A DNA stretch of 64,000 bases from an uncultured Coprococcus sp. (GCA_934277375.1 CAKQTZ010000010.1:23349-87348); one strand, 5' to 3'. Positions 18,345-32,474 are shown, numbered from the stretch's first letter. Numbers and translations are program-made. Notes: generated by a model not told the origin, from the sequence alone.

Positions 18345-18513
18345 AGCGAACACAGAACCAATAATCATGACAAAGATATAAATAACAGATCATACATAAT
18401 AGACAGAGAATAATAAAGAAGAGTATAATGCCACATGAGCTCACATACATGATAAGATGAATGGGCAGGTGCGCATGACAGATAAAATATTTGAATTTAA
18501 GGAGAATAAGATC

Positions 18514-19824
18514 ATGGCAAAGAAGACAAGAGCAGAGAGAAATTTAAAGTTTGAGACATTACAGTTACACGTAGGACAGGAGACAGCAGATCCGGTTACA
18601 GATGCAAGAGCGGTACCAATCTACCAGACATCATCATTCGTATTCCACAACTCACAGCATGCAGCTGACAGATTCGCACTCAAGGATGCCGGCAACATCT
18701 ACGGAAGACTTACAAATCCAACAGAGGATGTATTTGAGAGAAGAATCGCAGCCCTCGAGGGCGGCGTTGCAGCACTGGCAGTTGGTTCAGGTGCAGCAGC
18801 AGTAACATACACAATTCAGAACCTTGCACTTGCAGGAGACCACATCGTAGCAGCAAAGAACATCTACGGCGGAACATACAATCTCCTTGCACATACACTC
18901 AAGGATTACAATGTAGATACAACATTTGTTGATCCACTTGATCCACAGGCATTTGAGGATGCTATCCAGGAGAACACAAAGGCCCTCTACATCGAGGTTC
19001 TTGGAAATCCTAACTCAGAGGTTTCAGATATCGAGACAATTGCAAAGATCGCTCACGCACACAAGATACCACTTGTGATCGACAGCACATTTGCAACACC
19101 ATACCTCGTAAGACCTATCGAGTACGGTGCGGACATCGTAGTTCACTCAGCGACAAAGTTCATCGGTGGACACGGAACAACTATCGGTGGTGTCATCATC
19201 GACAGCGGTAACTTCGACTGGAAGGCATCAGGCAAGTTCCCACAGCTCACTGAGCCAAATGAGAGCTACCACGGTGTAAGCTTTGTAGACGCAGCAGGCC
19301 CTGCAGCATTTGTCACAAGAATCAGAGCTATCCTTCTCCGTGACACAGGTGCTACGATCTCACCAATACACTCATGGATATTCCTTCAGGGACTTGAGAC
19401 ATTGTCACTCCGTGTTGAGAGACATGTATCAAATGCACTCAAGGTAGTTGAGTACCTGAACAACCATCCACTTGTTGAGAAGGTAAATCACCCTTCAGTA
19501 TCCACAGATCCTGAGCAGCAGAGACTGTACAAGAAGTACTTCCCTAACGGCGGTGGTTCGATCTTCACTTTTGAGATCAAGGGAGATGCAGAGACAGCCA
19601 AGAAGTTCATCGACAATCTGGAGATATTCTCACTTCTTGCAAATGTCGCTGATGTTAAGTCACTGGCTATCCACCCGGCATCAACAACTCACTCAGAGCT
19701 GAATGAGGCTGAGCTTATCGATCAGGGAATCAAGCAGAACACGATCAGACTTTCAATCGGTACTGAGAACATAGACGATATCATCGAGGATCTTGACGAG
19801 GCATTCAAGGCAATCCAGGAGTAA
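18514..19824 (+). CDS. metY: O-acetylhomoserine sulfhydrylase (PLP enzyme)
   Basis: The 436-residue protein belongs to the Cys/Met metabolism PLP family: FETLQLHVGQ start, YGRLTNPT, and the PLP lysine in HSATKFIGGHG. Length and the long insert (SYHGVSFVDAAGPAAF) fit MetY, which uses O-acetylhomoserine plus sulfide to make homocysteine. ATG 18514 has TAAGGAG at 18498-18504; the ATG at 18457 in the same frame lacks a site. It is followed by cysK after 92 bases, sharing the Cys-leader promoter. Confidence 0.9.
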   Translation: MAKKTRAERNLKFETLQLHVGQETADPVTDARAVPIYQTSSFVFHNSQHAADRFALKDAGNIYGRLTNPTEDVFERRIAALEGGVAALAVGSGAAAVTYTIQNLALAGDHIVAAKNIYGGTYNLLAHTLKDYNVDTTFVDPLDPQAFEDAIQENTKALYIEVLGNPNSEVSDIETIAKIAHAHKIPLVIDSTFATPYLVRPIEYGADIVVHSATKFIGGHGTTIGGVIIDSGNFDWKASGKFPQLTEPNESYHGVSFVDAAGPAAFVTRIRAILLRDTGATISPIHSWIFLQGLETLSLRVERHVSNALKVVEYLNNHPLVEKVNHPSVSTDPEQQRLYKKYFPNGGGSIFTFEIKGDAETAKKFIDNLEIFSLLANVADVKSLAIHPASTTHSELNEAELIDQGIKQNTIRLSIGTENIDDIIEDLDEAFKAIQE

Positions 19825-19916
19825 TCGATATAAATAATGAATATATAGCGGCGCTGGCTTTGACGGACATGTTAGAGCTTGGCGTCGTTTAAAACAGGAA
19901 AGGAAAGGTAAATAAA

Positions 19917-20846
19917 ATGAGCAAAATATATAAGAGTGCAGCAGAGCTTATAGGTAAGACTCCACTTCTGGAGCTTTCAAACATAGAGAAGAAGAATGAT
20001 CTCAAGGCAAATATCCTTGCAAAGCTGGAGTACTTTAACCCAGCAGGAAGTGTTAAGGACAGAATCGCATTCCAGATGATCGAGGATGCAGAGAAGGACG
20101 GCACACTTAAGCCGGGCGCAACCATCATCGAGCCTACATCAGGCAACACAGGTATCGGTCTTGCATCCATAGCAACAGCCAAGGGTTACAAGGCGATCAT
20201 CGTTATGCCTGAGACCATGAGCGTTGAGAGACGTAACATCATCAAGGCATACGGTGCTGAGATAGTTCTCACAGACGGAACAAAGGGAATGAAGGGAGCC
20301 ATCGCAAAGGCTGATGAGCTTTCAAAGGAGATCCCTGGCAGCTTTGTAGCTGGACAGTTCGTAAATCCATCCAATCCAAAGGCACACAGACTCACAACTG
20401 GTCCTGAGATCTGGGAGGACACAGACGGCAAGGTAGATGTATTTGTAGCCGGTATCGGAACAGGTGGAACTATCACAGGTGTTGGCGAGTATCTGAAGGA
20501 GAAGAATCCAGACGTAAAGGTCATCGCCGTTGAGCCTGCCACATCACCGGTCCTCTCAAAGGGCGTTTCAGGAGCACACAAGATACAGGGAATCGGTGCA
20601 GGATTTGTTCCTGACACACTTAACACAAAGGTATATGACGAGATCATCGCCGTTGAGAATGATGACGCATTTGCAGCAGCAAAGGAGATCGCATCAGCAG
20701 AGGGAATCCTCGTAGGAATCTCATCAGGTGCAGCTTACTTTGCAGCAAAGCAGATCGCAGAACGCCCTGAGTATGCAGGCAAGAACATCGTAGTTCTTCT
20801 TCCAGACAGTGGAGACAGATATTACTCAACTCCGTTATTCGGCTAA
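19917..20846 (+). CDS. cysK: Cysteine synthase A
   Basis: A 309-residue O-acetylserine sulfhydrylase. The PLP lysine lies in NPAGSVKDRIA, the substrate loop is EPTSGNTGIGLA, and the phosphate cup GTGGTITG is present. Start ATG 19917 follows GGAAAGG. It makes cysteine from O-acetylserine and sulfide and is the second gene of the operon after metY. A strong terminator follows. Confidence 0.96.
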   Translation: MSKIYKSAAELIGKTPLLELSNIEKKNDLKANILAKLEYFNPAGSVKDRIAFQMIEDAEKDGTLKPGATIIEPTSGNTGIGLASIATAKGYKAIIVMPETMSVERRNIIKAYGAEIVLTDGTKGMKGAIAKADELSKEIPGSFVAGQFVNPSNPKAHRLTTGPEIWEDTDGKVDVFVAGIGTGGTITGVGEYLKEKNPDVKVIAVEPATSPVLSKGVSGAHKIQGIGAGFVPDTLNTKVYDEIIAVENDDAFAAAKEIASAEGILVGISSGAAYFAAKQIAERPEYAGKNIVVLLPDSGDRYYSTPLFG

Positions 20847-20885
20847 ATGGATATAAAGTAATTGCTGTGATATAGAATTTATATG

Positions 20886-20928
20886 AAAAAGCCACCACAT
20901 CGTGATATGATGTGGTGGCTTTTTTGAA
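20886..20928 (+). terminator. Terminator of metY-cysK
   Basis: AAAAAGCCACCACATC pairs with GATGTGGTGGCTTTTTT; strong stem with T-tract. Confidence 0.9.
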
Positions 20929-21014
20929 AGTACCCTTAATTAGCTGCATAAATAGTATACAATTGGATAACCTTAAAACTGAGAGAGTTTTGAGGGGAAA
21001 TGCCCTTAATTGGG

Positions 21015-21042
21015 TTGACTTTCCATTAAAATATGTTAATAT
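21015..21042 (+). promoter_or_regulatory. Promoter of the Fic gene
   Basis: TTGACT (21015-21020), 16-base spacer, TAATAT (21037-21042), 28 bases before the start codon. Confidence 0.65.
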
Positions 21043-21069
21043 TTAAGGGAAAAGGAGCGGACTAAGGGA

Positions 21070-22116
21070 ATGAGAACTTTTAATTACAGTAAAATAAAAG
21101 AAGAAAAATGGGATTCTGAAGTGCTTGGACTCATAGCTGCAATATATAGATATGCAGGTAAACAGGAACTGTATTTAAGGCAGCGTCCGGATGAGCTGGA
21201 TAAGCTTGTGGAGATAGCAAAGATCCAGAGCACGGAGGCGTCCAATGCCATAGAGGGTATAGTTACAACAAAAACAAGAATAAAGCAGTTGGTTGAGGAG
21301 AAGACCACACCGAAGAATAGAGCCGAGGAGGAGATAGCAGGTTACAGGGATGTGCTGGGGGTTATACATGAAAGCTTTGATGCGATACCTATAACTCAGA
21401 ATTATATACTTCAGCTGCATAAGATGTTGTACAGTCATATGAATAACCCATTTGCAGGAAGAACAAAGACTGTGCAGAATTATATCAGCGCAACTTATCC
21501 TGATGGGCATACGGAAGTCCTGTTCACGCCGATGGCTCCATTTGAGACACCGGAAGCGCTGGACAGGATATGTGGGGAATACAACAGGGTGATCGGTAAT
21601 TTCGAGGTGGAGCCGCTGATCGTCATTCCTGTTTTCATACATGATTTTCTGTGCATACACCCGTTTAATGATGGCAATGGCAGAATGAGCAGACTGCTCA
21701 CAACGCTTTTGTTATATAGAAGTGGATTCTATGTAGGAAAGTATATTTCCCTTGAGGCTAAGATCGCAGGAAATAAGGAGTTATATTATGAGTCACTTGG
21801 AAAAGCGCAGGCAGGCTGGCATGAGGGCACGGAGGATGTGATACCGTTTATAAAGTATCTCCTTGGAACGATACTTGCTGCTTATAAGGATTTTGAGGAT
21901 CGCTTTGCAATTGTAGAGGAAAAGCTGCCGGCGATTGAGATGGTGCGAAAAGCGATACTGCTGAAAATAGGAAAGTTTACAAAGCAGGATATAATGGAAC
22001 TTTGCCCGACCCTCAGCATCAGTTCGGTAGAGGGAGCACTCAGAAAACTCGTAAAAGAGGGCGATATAGGTAGAGGTGGTACGGGCAAGTCTACCTATTA
22101 TGTCAGAATGAAATAA
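21070..22116 (+). CDS. Fic-domain protein (probable AMP-transferase)
   Basis: The 348-residue protein carries the full Fic active motif HPFNDGNGRMSR with catalytic His197. An N-terminal SNAIEGI segment (about residues 59-65) matches the S/T-x-x-x-E inhibitory helix that blocks ATP, so the enzyme is of the self-inhibited class II type. The C-terminus is a winged-helix-like domain (KFTKQDIMELCPTLS...GALRKLVKEGDIGRGG). Fic proteins AMPylate target proteins; the target cannot be read here. It has its own promoter and stands alone. Confidence 0.92.
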   Translation: MRTFNYSKIKEEKWDSEVLGLIAAIYRYAGKQELYLRQRPDELDKLVEIAKIQSTEASNAIEGIVTTKTRIKQLVEEKTTPKNRAEEEIAGYRDVLGVIHESFDAIPITQNYILQLHKMLYSHMNNPFAGRTKTVQNYISATYPDGHTEVLFTPMAPFETPEALDRICGEYNRVIGNFEVEPLIVIPVFIHDFLCIHPFNDGNGRMSRLLTTLLLYRSGFYVGKYISLEAKIAGNKELYYESLGKAQAGWHEGTEDVIPFIKYLLGTILAAYKDFEDRFAIVEEKLPAIEMVRKAILLKIGKFTKQDIMELCPTLSISSVEGALRKLVKEGDIGRGGTGKSTYYVRMK

Positions 22117-22265
22117 CAAATGCTTGTTTTTTTCACTTTAGCTTGTTAATCTATTGTACGAAACAGGAGATCAGTCGCTAATTGCCGGTGCATTTGAGAT
22201 GGTGGGTAGATTGGGATAAGACCGATCTGAATGAATTGATATTAGGGGAAAAGGGATATAAGACT

Positions 22266-23300
22266 ATGAAAAAACTATCAGATAGACAGAAAACACTTAT
22301 AAAATGGTTGTGCGTTCTGGCACTTGTAGGTCTTATCATTTACGTATTCCGTGACATGGCAGGCCCTATACTGTCGCAGCTTGTAAAGACAAGCCCTGTG
22401 GTTGTGGCAGCCATTCTTGGAGCGACGCTTTTATATGGAGTGATAGAGAGCTGCATAACGTTTATCCTCATGCGACAGGTGGAGAACAATATGACATTTT
22501 TCGATGCAAATATTATGACGTATTTTGTGTCATTTTACAGGGTATCAACGCTTGGGAGCGGTACCATAGTGGCATCCACATTGTTCATGAAACACTGCGG
22601 AATACAGCCGTCGAAAGCGCTAGGTCTGTACTCTATTGATTATGCGATACACAAGATGACCATATGTGTTATGGCGGTGGCATTGTTTCTTGCAAACAGA
22701 GAATATATGCTTGGAGTATTTGGCAAATACAGTTCATATGTTGTCCTTGGCGTTATAGCGACCATACTAATAACTATGGCGATAGTGCTCTTTGCGTGCT
22801 GGCCGCCGTTTCACAGATTTCTCAGATGGCTTCTTGAAAAAGCTGATGATTTGTTCAAAGGACGATTTGCAAAGCATATTGACAGTTTAAGTGAACAGAC
22901 AGCCATGATGGAGGATGCCACCAGTGTTGTGCTTAAGAAACCGTGGCTTATAGTGGTAGTCATGCTGCTTGATATATGTAAGTTCGCGTGCTGGTTTGCC
23001 ATACCTTATATAGTGTGTCACAACTTGTGTGATATGAATATCATCACGTCAATAGGTATAACAGCCATGAGTGTCATGCTGGCGGCAGTCATTCCTATGC
23101 CTGGTGGGATCGGGTCAAGTGAGCTTGTTATGACAGCGATCTATTCGGGACTCGTGGGTTCTGCTGCAGCCGGAGCCATGGCACTTCTCTATAGATTTGC
23201 AACATTCATGTTCCCATTTATCATAGGCGCATTTACAGCCATATTCTTTAAGAGGTTCAAGAGATATAAGGCGGCACAGAATGAAAAACAGGGAATCTAG
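22266..23300 (+). CDS. LPG-synthase-type / UPF0104 membrane protein
   Basis: About 344 residues with seven or eight membrane helices and family marks YRVSTLGSGTIVAS, SIDYAIHKM and VIPMPGGIGSSELVM, as in lysylphosphatidylglycerol synthase transmembrane (YbhN/AglD-like) proteins. There is no C-terminal aminoacyl-transfer domain, so it is likely a lipid flippase-like protein rather than a complete MprF. ATG 22266 (AAAGGG upstream) is preferred over a longer frame from 22182, whose added residues are polar and unlike the family. Confidence 0.85.
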   Translation: MKKLSDRQKTLIKWLCVLALVGLIIYVFRDMAGPILSQLVKTSPVVVAAILGATLLYGVIESCITFILMRQVENNMTFFDANIMTYFVSFYRVSTLGSGTIVASTLFMKHCGIQPSKALGLYSIDYAIHKMTICVMAVALFLANREYMLGVFGKYSSYVVLGVIATILITMAIVLFACWPPFHRFLRWLLEKADDLFKGRFAKHIDSLSEQTAMMEDATSVVLKKPWLIVVVMLLDICKFACWFAIPYIVCHNLCDMNIITSIGITAMSVMLAAVIPMPGGIGSSELVMTAIYSGLVGSAAAGAMALLYRFATFMFPFIIGAFTAIFFKRFKRYKAAQNEKQGI

Positions 23301-23349
23301 TATGGCGGATACAGACTCATAGCTGAACCGATAAATGGGTTTATAAAGA

Positions 23350-23402
23350 ACCGATATATACCAATGGTTAGCAAGATGCGTGGCAGGTGATATATATCGG
23401 CT
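23350..23402 (+). promoter_or_regulatory. Hairpin just before the GTPase-nuclease gene
   Basis: CCGATATATACC pairs with GGTGATATATATCGG around a 25-base loop; the 3' arm ends about 20 bases before the start codon, so it may affect translation. Role unknown. Confidence 0.4.
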
Positions 23403-23422
23403 GGTGAAGGGAAAAGATACAT

Positions 23423-26224
23423 ATGAAGAACATAGTCGCGGGCATACTGGCCCACGTTGATTCAGGCAAGACCACACTCTCCGAGGCGATGCTCTACCAG
23501 ACTGGAAGGATAAGAAAACTTGGACGTGTGGATCATCAGGATACATATCTTGATACGGACCGTCAGGAAAAGGACAGGGGAATCACGATATTTTCCAAGC
23601 AGGCGGAGCTTACCTATGGTGATATGCATATAGCACTGCTTGACACTCCGGGACATGTGGATTTTGGAACGGAGATGGAGAGGACACTGCAGGTTCTTGA
23701 TTATGCGGTTCTGGTCATCAATGGCATGGACGGAGTGCAGAGCCATACGGAGACTCTGTGGAAGCTGCTTGAGAGATATGAGATTCCTGTATTTATATTT
23801 GTAAATAAGATGGACATGACGGGGTATGACAGGGAGTACCTCATGGACAATATCAGACACAGACTGAGCGATGGCTGTGTCGATTTTTTATGTGAAGATG
23901 CTGGTGAACACATAGCTATGTGCGATGAGAACATGCTGGAGAGATTCCTCGAGACTGGGGAAAACCGGGAAGATGACATAGCTAAGGCTGTGGCAGACAG
24001 AAAGCTGTTTCCTTGTTATTTTGGTTCAGCGCTTAAAAATGATGGTGTGGCTGAGCTGCTGGATGGAATGAACAGATATGTGACTGAGCCTCGGCGAACG
24101 GATGAATTCGGAGCCAGGGTATTTAAGATCGGCCGTGATGACAAGGGAGAGAGACTGACTTATATGAAGATCACAGGGGGAACCCTGAGACTAAAGGATG
24201 TAATCACGCTTATAGGCAGACAGGGCGAGGAAACACTTGAAAAGGTAAATCAGATAAGGGTATACTCCGGCGCAAAGTATGACATGGTGGATCATGTCAC
24301 TGCGGGCTGTGTATGTGCTGTCCCGGGGCTGGTGAATACCTACGGCAGACAGGGAATAGGTGCCTGTCCGGATGGAGAGCTCCCAAGCCTGGAGCCGGTT
24401 CTCAGCTATAAGGTCATGTACCCGACAGATGTGGATGCGGTCACGATGGTGTCAAAGCTCAGACAGCTTGAGGAGGAGGATCCATTGCTTCAGGTGCAGT
24501 GGAATGAGGCAGCCGGTGAGATATACATCAAGGTCATGGGACAGGTGCAGCTGGAGGTCGTGGCGCAGATGGTCAGAGACAGATTTGGCATAGCCATCAC
24601 GTACGGTCAGGGCAGAATATCATATAAGGAGACGATCGCAGCTCCGGTCATGGGAGTGGGACATTTTGAACCGCTCAGACACTATGCTGAAGTACATCTG
24701 CTGCTTGAACCTATGGAGAATGGCAGTGGTATGTGCTTTGACAGCATTTGCAGCGAGGATGTGCTGGACAAGAACTGGCAGAGATTGATACTGACTCATC
24801 TACAGGAAAGGGAATTCAGAGGGGTGCTGACGGGATCCCCGATCACGGATATGAAGATAACTATAACCGCAGGCAGGGCACATCAGAAGCACACTGAGGG
24901 CGGTGATTTCAGACAGGCGACATACAGGGCTGTGAGACAGGGGCTTATGATGGCGGAAAGTGTATTGCTTGAACCTGTATATGCATTTAAAATAGAGGTA
25001 CCGCAGGAGTATGCGGGCAGAGTGCTTGCTGACATAGTGAAGATGAGCGGCAGCATGGACGGACAGGAGATCACAGGCGAGATAACGGTTATCACTGGAC
25101 ATGCACCGGTATACACTATGAGAGAGTATTACAGTGAGCTCACGGCATTTTCCAGAGGTACAGGCAGGCTTCAGGTGGATATAGATGGCTATCAGCCGTG
25201 CCACAACACGGAAGAGGTTCTGGCTGAGAGACATTATGATCCTGAGCTTGACAGGTTTAATCCATCATCATCGGTATTCTGTGCCCACGGTGCAGGTTAT
25301 CTGGTCGATTGGTACGATGTGTATGAGAACATGCATGTGAAGGAGGATCCGGGATTTGAGATCTCAGGTCAGCTTGGCTACACGGATGATGGCGATGCTA
25401 CGGATATTCCGGTGAACAGACCGGGAAAGAGAGTGTCGGATATGTCCATCACGGACGAGGAACTCAGCGAGATATTTGCAAGGACATTTGGCGGTGATTA
25501 CAAGGATAAGGATGTGGCGCTGAACGGAAGGTTCAGGAGAACCACGTCTGAGTATAAAGTAAATGGAACAGCAGCCGGTGGTGTGACAGAAGGCACGGCT
25601 GGGGGCGGCGCGTCTGCCGGTGCAGCAGACGGTATGGCAGGAGGTTCTTCAAGTTCGGGATATCGCGGAAATGGACAGTATAATAAGAGTCAGTCCAGAG
25701 ACAGACAGCCAGGGAATGGGCCTCTTGTGGGCAGCAGGCCGGCCGACAGGGGAATAGCAACACCTGGAGCATTCAAGCGCAGAAATAGTGGCGAGGACTA
25801 CGTTATAGTGGATGGCTACAACGTCATATTTGCGTGGGATACACTTCGGGAACTGTCGGAGCACAACATAGACTCCGCGAGAGGAAAACTCATGGATATC
25901 CTGTCGAACTATCAGGGATATATGAACTGTCATCTGATAGTGGTATTTGACGGTTACAAGGTGAAGGACAACAAGGGCGAGAGATTCCCATATGACGATA
26001 TAGAGGTTGTGTACACAAAAGAGGGCGAGACCGCAGATGCGCACATAGAAAAACTCACACATGAGCTTGCGAGAAAGCACAAGGTCACTGTGGTCACATC
26101 GGACGGACTGGAGCAGATAGTCACCATGGGACAGGGCGCGATCCGCATGTCCTCACGGGACTTCAAGGCAGAGGTTGAGAGGGTGAACGAACATCTGAGA
26201 GATAATTATCTGAAAAATGATTGA
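23423..26224 (+). CDS. EF-G/TetM-like GTPase fused to Rae1/YacP NYN nuclease
   Basis: The first ~690 residues form a ribosomal translocase-like GTPase: G1 AHVDSGKTT (residues 10-18), G2 RGITI, G3 DTPGHVDFG, G4 NKMD, then EF-G domains II-V as in Tet(M)-class proteins. A Gly/Ser/Ala-rich linker (about 710-785) leads to a C-terminal NYN/PIN domain (about 791-930; DYVIVDGYNVIF, VVFDGYKV, YTKEGETADAHIEKL, VVTSDGLEQ). In Bacillus the stand-alone version, Rae1 (YacP), cuts mRNA in the ribosomal A site. The fusion suggests that the GTPase delivers the nuclease to the ribosome, perhaps at stalls. Tetracycline resistance is not assured. At 933 residues it is long because of the fusion; no frameshift is seen. 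Confidence 0.88.
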   Translation: MKNIVAGILAHVDSGKTTLSEAMLYQTGRIRKLGRVDHQDTYLDTDRQEKDRGITIFSKQAELTYGDMHIALLDTPGHVDFGTEMERTLQVLDYAVLVINGMDGVQSHTETLWKLLERYEIPVFIFVNKMDMTGYDREYLMDNIRHRLSDGCVDFLCEDAGEHIAMCDENMLERFLETGENREDDIAKAVADRKLFPCYFGSALKNDGVAELLDGMNRYVTEPRRTDEFGARVFKIGRDDKGERLTYMKITGGTLRLKDVITLIGRQGEETLEKVNQIRVYSGAKYDMVDHVTAGCVCAVPGLVNTYGRQGIGACPDGELPSLEPVLSYKVMYPTDVDAVTMVSKLRQLEEEDPLLQVQWNEAAGEIYIKVMGQVQLEVVAQMVRDRFGIAITYGQGRISYKETIAAPVMGVGHFEPLRHYAEVHLLLEPMENGSGMCFDSICSEDVLDKNWQRLILTHLQEREFRGVLTGSPITDMKITITAGRAHQKHTEGGDFRQATYRAVRQGLMMAESVLLEPVYAFKIEVPQEYAGRVLADIVKMSGSMDGQEITGEITVITGHAPVYTMREYYSELTAFSRGTGRLQVDIDGYQPCHNTEEVLAERHYDPELDRFNPSSSVFCAHGAGYLVDWYDVYENMHVKEDPGFEISGQLGYTDDGDATDIPVNRPGKRVSDMSITDEELSEIFARTFGGDYKDKDVALNGRFRRTTSEYKVNGTAAGGVTEGTAGGGASAGAADGMAGGSSSSGYRGNGQYNKSQSRDRQPGNGPLVGSRPADRGIATPGAFKRRNSGEDYVIVDGYNVIFAWDTLRELSEHNIDSARGKLMDILSNYQGYMNCHLIVVFDGYKVKDNKGERFPYDDIEVVYTKEGETADAHIEKLTHELARKHKVTVVTSDGLEQIVTMGQGAIRMSSRDFKAEVERVNEHLRDNYLKND

Positions 26225-26297
26225 TAAAATTTAATCAAAACAATTAAGATGATATATTGATTATGGTTTATTTGACAGATACTTAGAAGAAGGTTAA

Positions 26298-26328
26298 AAG
26301 GTTTGTCAGGGCAAAATTGCCCGACGAA
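26298..26328 (+). terminator. Hairpin after the GTPase-nuclease gene
   Basis: GGTTTGTCAGGGCAA / TTGCCCGACGAACC makes a strong stem but lacks a T-tract; terminator role uncertain. Confidence 0.4.
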
Positions 26329-26372
26329 CCATACATAATTACGGAGAACAGCGAGGCTTAACAGTGTATATA

Positions 26373-28044
<1,672 letters not shown>

Positions 28045-28146
28045 TATGGTTGCCGTTATGCCAATTATTATCTATAATAATACATAGAAATTGTGATTAT
28101 TTCTTGCGAAGAATGCGTTTGGAGAGGCGTGTACAGAGGAGGAAAT

Positions 28147-28416
28147 ATGAACAGAAAAGGTTTAGAAGAACGATCAATAAAAGACAATTTTGTGTTTGGT
28201 GCGGTTATGCAGAATCCAAGAAAGTGCAAATCCTTACTGGAGTGTATACTTGGAATAAAGATACGTAAGATAAAATATCCGGAATTGGAAAAGACTATAG
28301 ACAAGGCTATAGGCGCAAAAAGTGTGAGACTTGGCGATGATACAGTAAAAATAATACTGAACACAAAGGGCACAATGGATGATGAGGAGATTGCAGAGAT
28401 TGTTATGGACTGGTAA
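28147..28416 (+). pseudogene. Internally deleted Rpn/PDDEXK-family gene
   Basis: The 89-residue frame starts like many Firmicutes PDDEXK 'transposase' nucleases (RKGLEERSIKDNFVFGAVM, LLECILGIKI) but after SVRL jumps directly to GDDTVKIILNTKGTMDD, a segment normally found about 150-200 residues later. The catalytic centre is therefore missing. GAGGAGG precedes ATG 28147, so the small product may still be made, perhaps as an inert or regulatory remnant. Confidence 0.7.
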
Positions 28417-28438
28417 ATGAGAAAAACAGGAGGGACTT

Positions 28439-30864
<2,426 letters not shown>

Positions 30865-31009
30865 TCTGTAGTTGAGTAAAAAGCACTGGGAGACTGGTTG
30901 AGAGTTGCTTGAGAGTTATTGGAATCGGCTAGATGAAGTCAGATTATCTCAAATGATAGTGAAGATAAGAGAATAGATACAAAATTCTCACAAAATTAGG
31001 AAATTACAG

Positions 31010-31056
31010 CCCCAAGGATACAAAATTTTGAAAATGGTATCCTTGGGGATATTTTA
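31010..31056 (+). terminator. Terminator after GH1
   Basis: Perfect 11-base stem CCCCAAGGATA / TATCCTTGGGG followed by ATATTTTAT. Confidence 0.8.
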
Positions 31057-31106
31057 TGGTTGAGACGAATCTATTCGCAAATGAACTTGCACGCGGAAAA
31101 AAGTCC

Positions 31107-31134
31107 TTGCATTAATTTTTTTATGTGCTATACT
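31107..31134 (+). promoter_or_regulatory. Promoter of the aldolase-like gene
   Basis: TTGCAT, 16-base spacer, TATACT. It implies a leader of about 165 bases. Confidence 0.6.
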
Positions 31135-31302
31135 AAACAAAGTCACTAACATACACCAACGCGTTAAAGTGACGTAAGTTTAAACTGAGAAAAACTGGGG
31201 AAATGTCTATAAGATACAAATTGGAAAACAGATTTGTAGAAAATAAACTCAGAAATATCAGAGAGAAAAACAAAACAAAAAAACAAGAAGGAGGACACTA
31301 TT

Positions 31303-32277
31303 ATGATAGGCGGAGATTTGATCACCTACAGACCTGACATTCAGGTACTTGACGCAACAATAAGAGATGGAGGACTTGTCAATGACTTCTATTTTACTGA
31401 CGAGTTTATAAGAGCCCTCTATGAAGCGAACATCAAGGCGGGGGTTGATTATATGGAATTCGGCTATAAGGCCTCCAAGGAAATGTTTGATGTGAACAAA
31501 TTCGGCAAATGGAAGTTCTGTAACGAGGAGGATATAAGAGCCATCGTCGGAGAGAACAATACAGATCTGAAGATCTCAGTTATGGCTGATGTCGGAAGAT
31601 GCGACTACAAGAAGGACATAATCGACAGGGCCGACAGTGTCATCGATCTGGTGAGAGTTGCAACATATATCAACACCATGCCGGCAGCCATAGAGATGAT
31701 CGAGGATGCACATGCAAAGGGATATGAGACAACATGCAACATCATGGCGGTTTCAAAGGATCAGGAGTCGGATATAGATCTTGCCCTTGAGATGCTTGGC
31801 AAGAGCAATGTAGATGGAATATACATTGTTGACAGCTACGGTTCACTGTACCCTGAGCAGATCAAGAAGCTCGCGGAGAAATATGTCGCAGTTGGAGAGA
31901 AGTATGGCAAGAAGATAGGAATACATGCACACGACAACTTAAAGCTTGCCTATGCCAACACAGTTGAGGCAATGAGGAGTGGTGCGAGCATGCTCGATGG
32001 AACTGTAAGCTGTATGGGCAGAGGCGCAGGAAATTGTGCACTTGAGCTTCTTCTTGGATTCCTCAGAAATCCAAAGTACAACCTGTACCACATACTGAAG
32101 TTCATAGAGCAGTACATGGTTCCGCTCAAGGCAAAGGGAGATGCAGTATGGGGCTATGATGTGCCATACATGCTGACCGGAATGCTGAATCAGCACCCAA
32201 GGGATGCCATTGATTTCATCAAGAATGAAAGACACGATTATGCAGATATGTACAGCTACCTTATGTACAGAGAGTAG
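31303..32277 (+). CDS. HMGL/DRE-TIM aldolase-domain protein
   Basis: The 324-residue protein has the metal-binding start VLDATIRDGG (like DRE-TIM R-D-G), VDYMEFGYK, and IGIHAHDNLKLAYAN with the two His metal ligands, then GTVSCMGRGAGNCALELLLG. This resembles 4-hydroxy-2-oxovalerate aldolase and related enzymes, but a second catalytic partner gene is not adjacent and the substrate is unknown. Strong AAGGAGG precedes ATG 31303. Confidence 0.85.
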   Translation: MIGGDLITYRPDIQVLDATIRDGGLVNDFYFTDEFIRALYEANIKAGVDYMEFGYKASKEMFDVNKFGKWKFCNEEDIRAIVGENNTDLKISVMADVGRCDYKKDIIDRADSVIDLVRVATYINTMPAAIEMIEDAHAKGYETTCNIMAVSKDQESDIDLALEMLGKSNVDGIYIVDSYGSLYPEQIKKLAEKYVAVGEKYGKKIGIHAHDNLKLAYANTVEAMRSGASMLDGTVSCMGRGAGNCALELLLGFLRNPKYNLYHILKFIEQYMVPLKAKGDAVWGYDVPYMLTGMLNQHPRDAIDFIKNERHDYADMYSYLMYRE

Positions 32278-32474
32278 CCAGCTGCTAAGAATGTATGCCA
32301 TACAGTGAGTAACCAGTTGCTGCGAATGTATACAATACAGAGAGGGAACAAATGTCTTGATATATGTCATGGCAATAGCTTATAATAAGTGTTGATACAG
32401 TATTTAACATAAAACAAAATAATATACATATTGTGGGTTGGACACAGGTAATGGTGTTCAAGATAAAGGGGAGG

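Larger units (their letters stand above)
30865..31302. other. Intergenic: terminator, promoter and long 5' leader
   Basis: Holds a terminator (31010-31056) and a promoter (31107-31134), listed separately. The 165-base leader after the promoter has only weak inverted repeats (ACAAATTGG..CAGATTTGT); no known riboswitch recognised. Confidence 0.5.
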
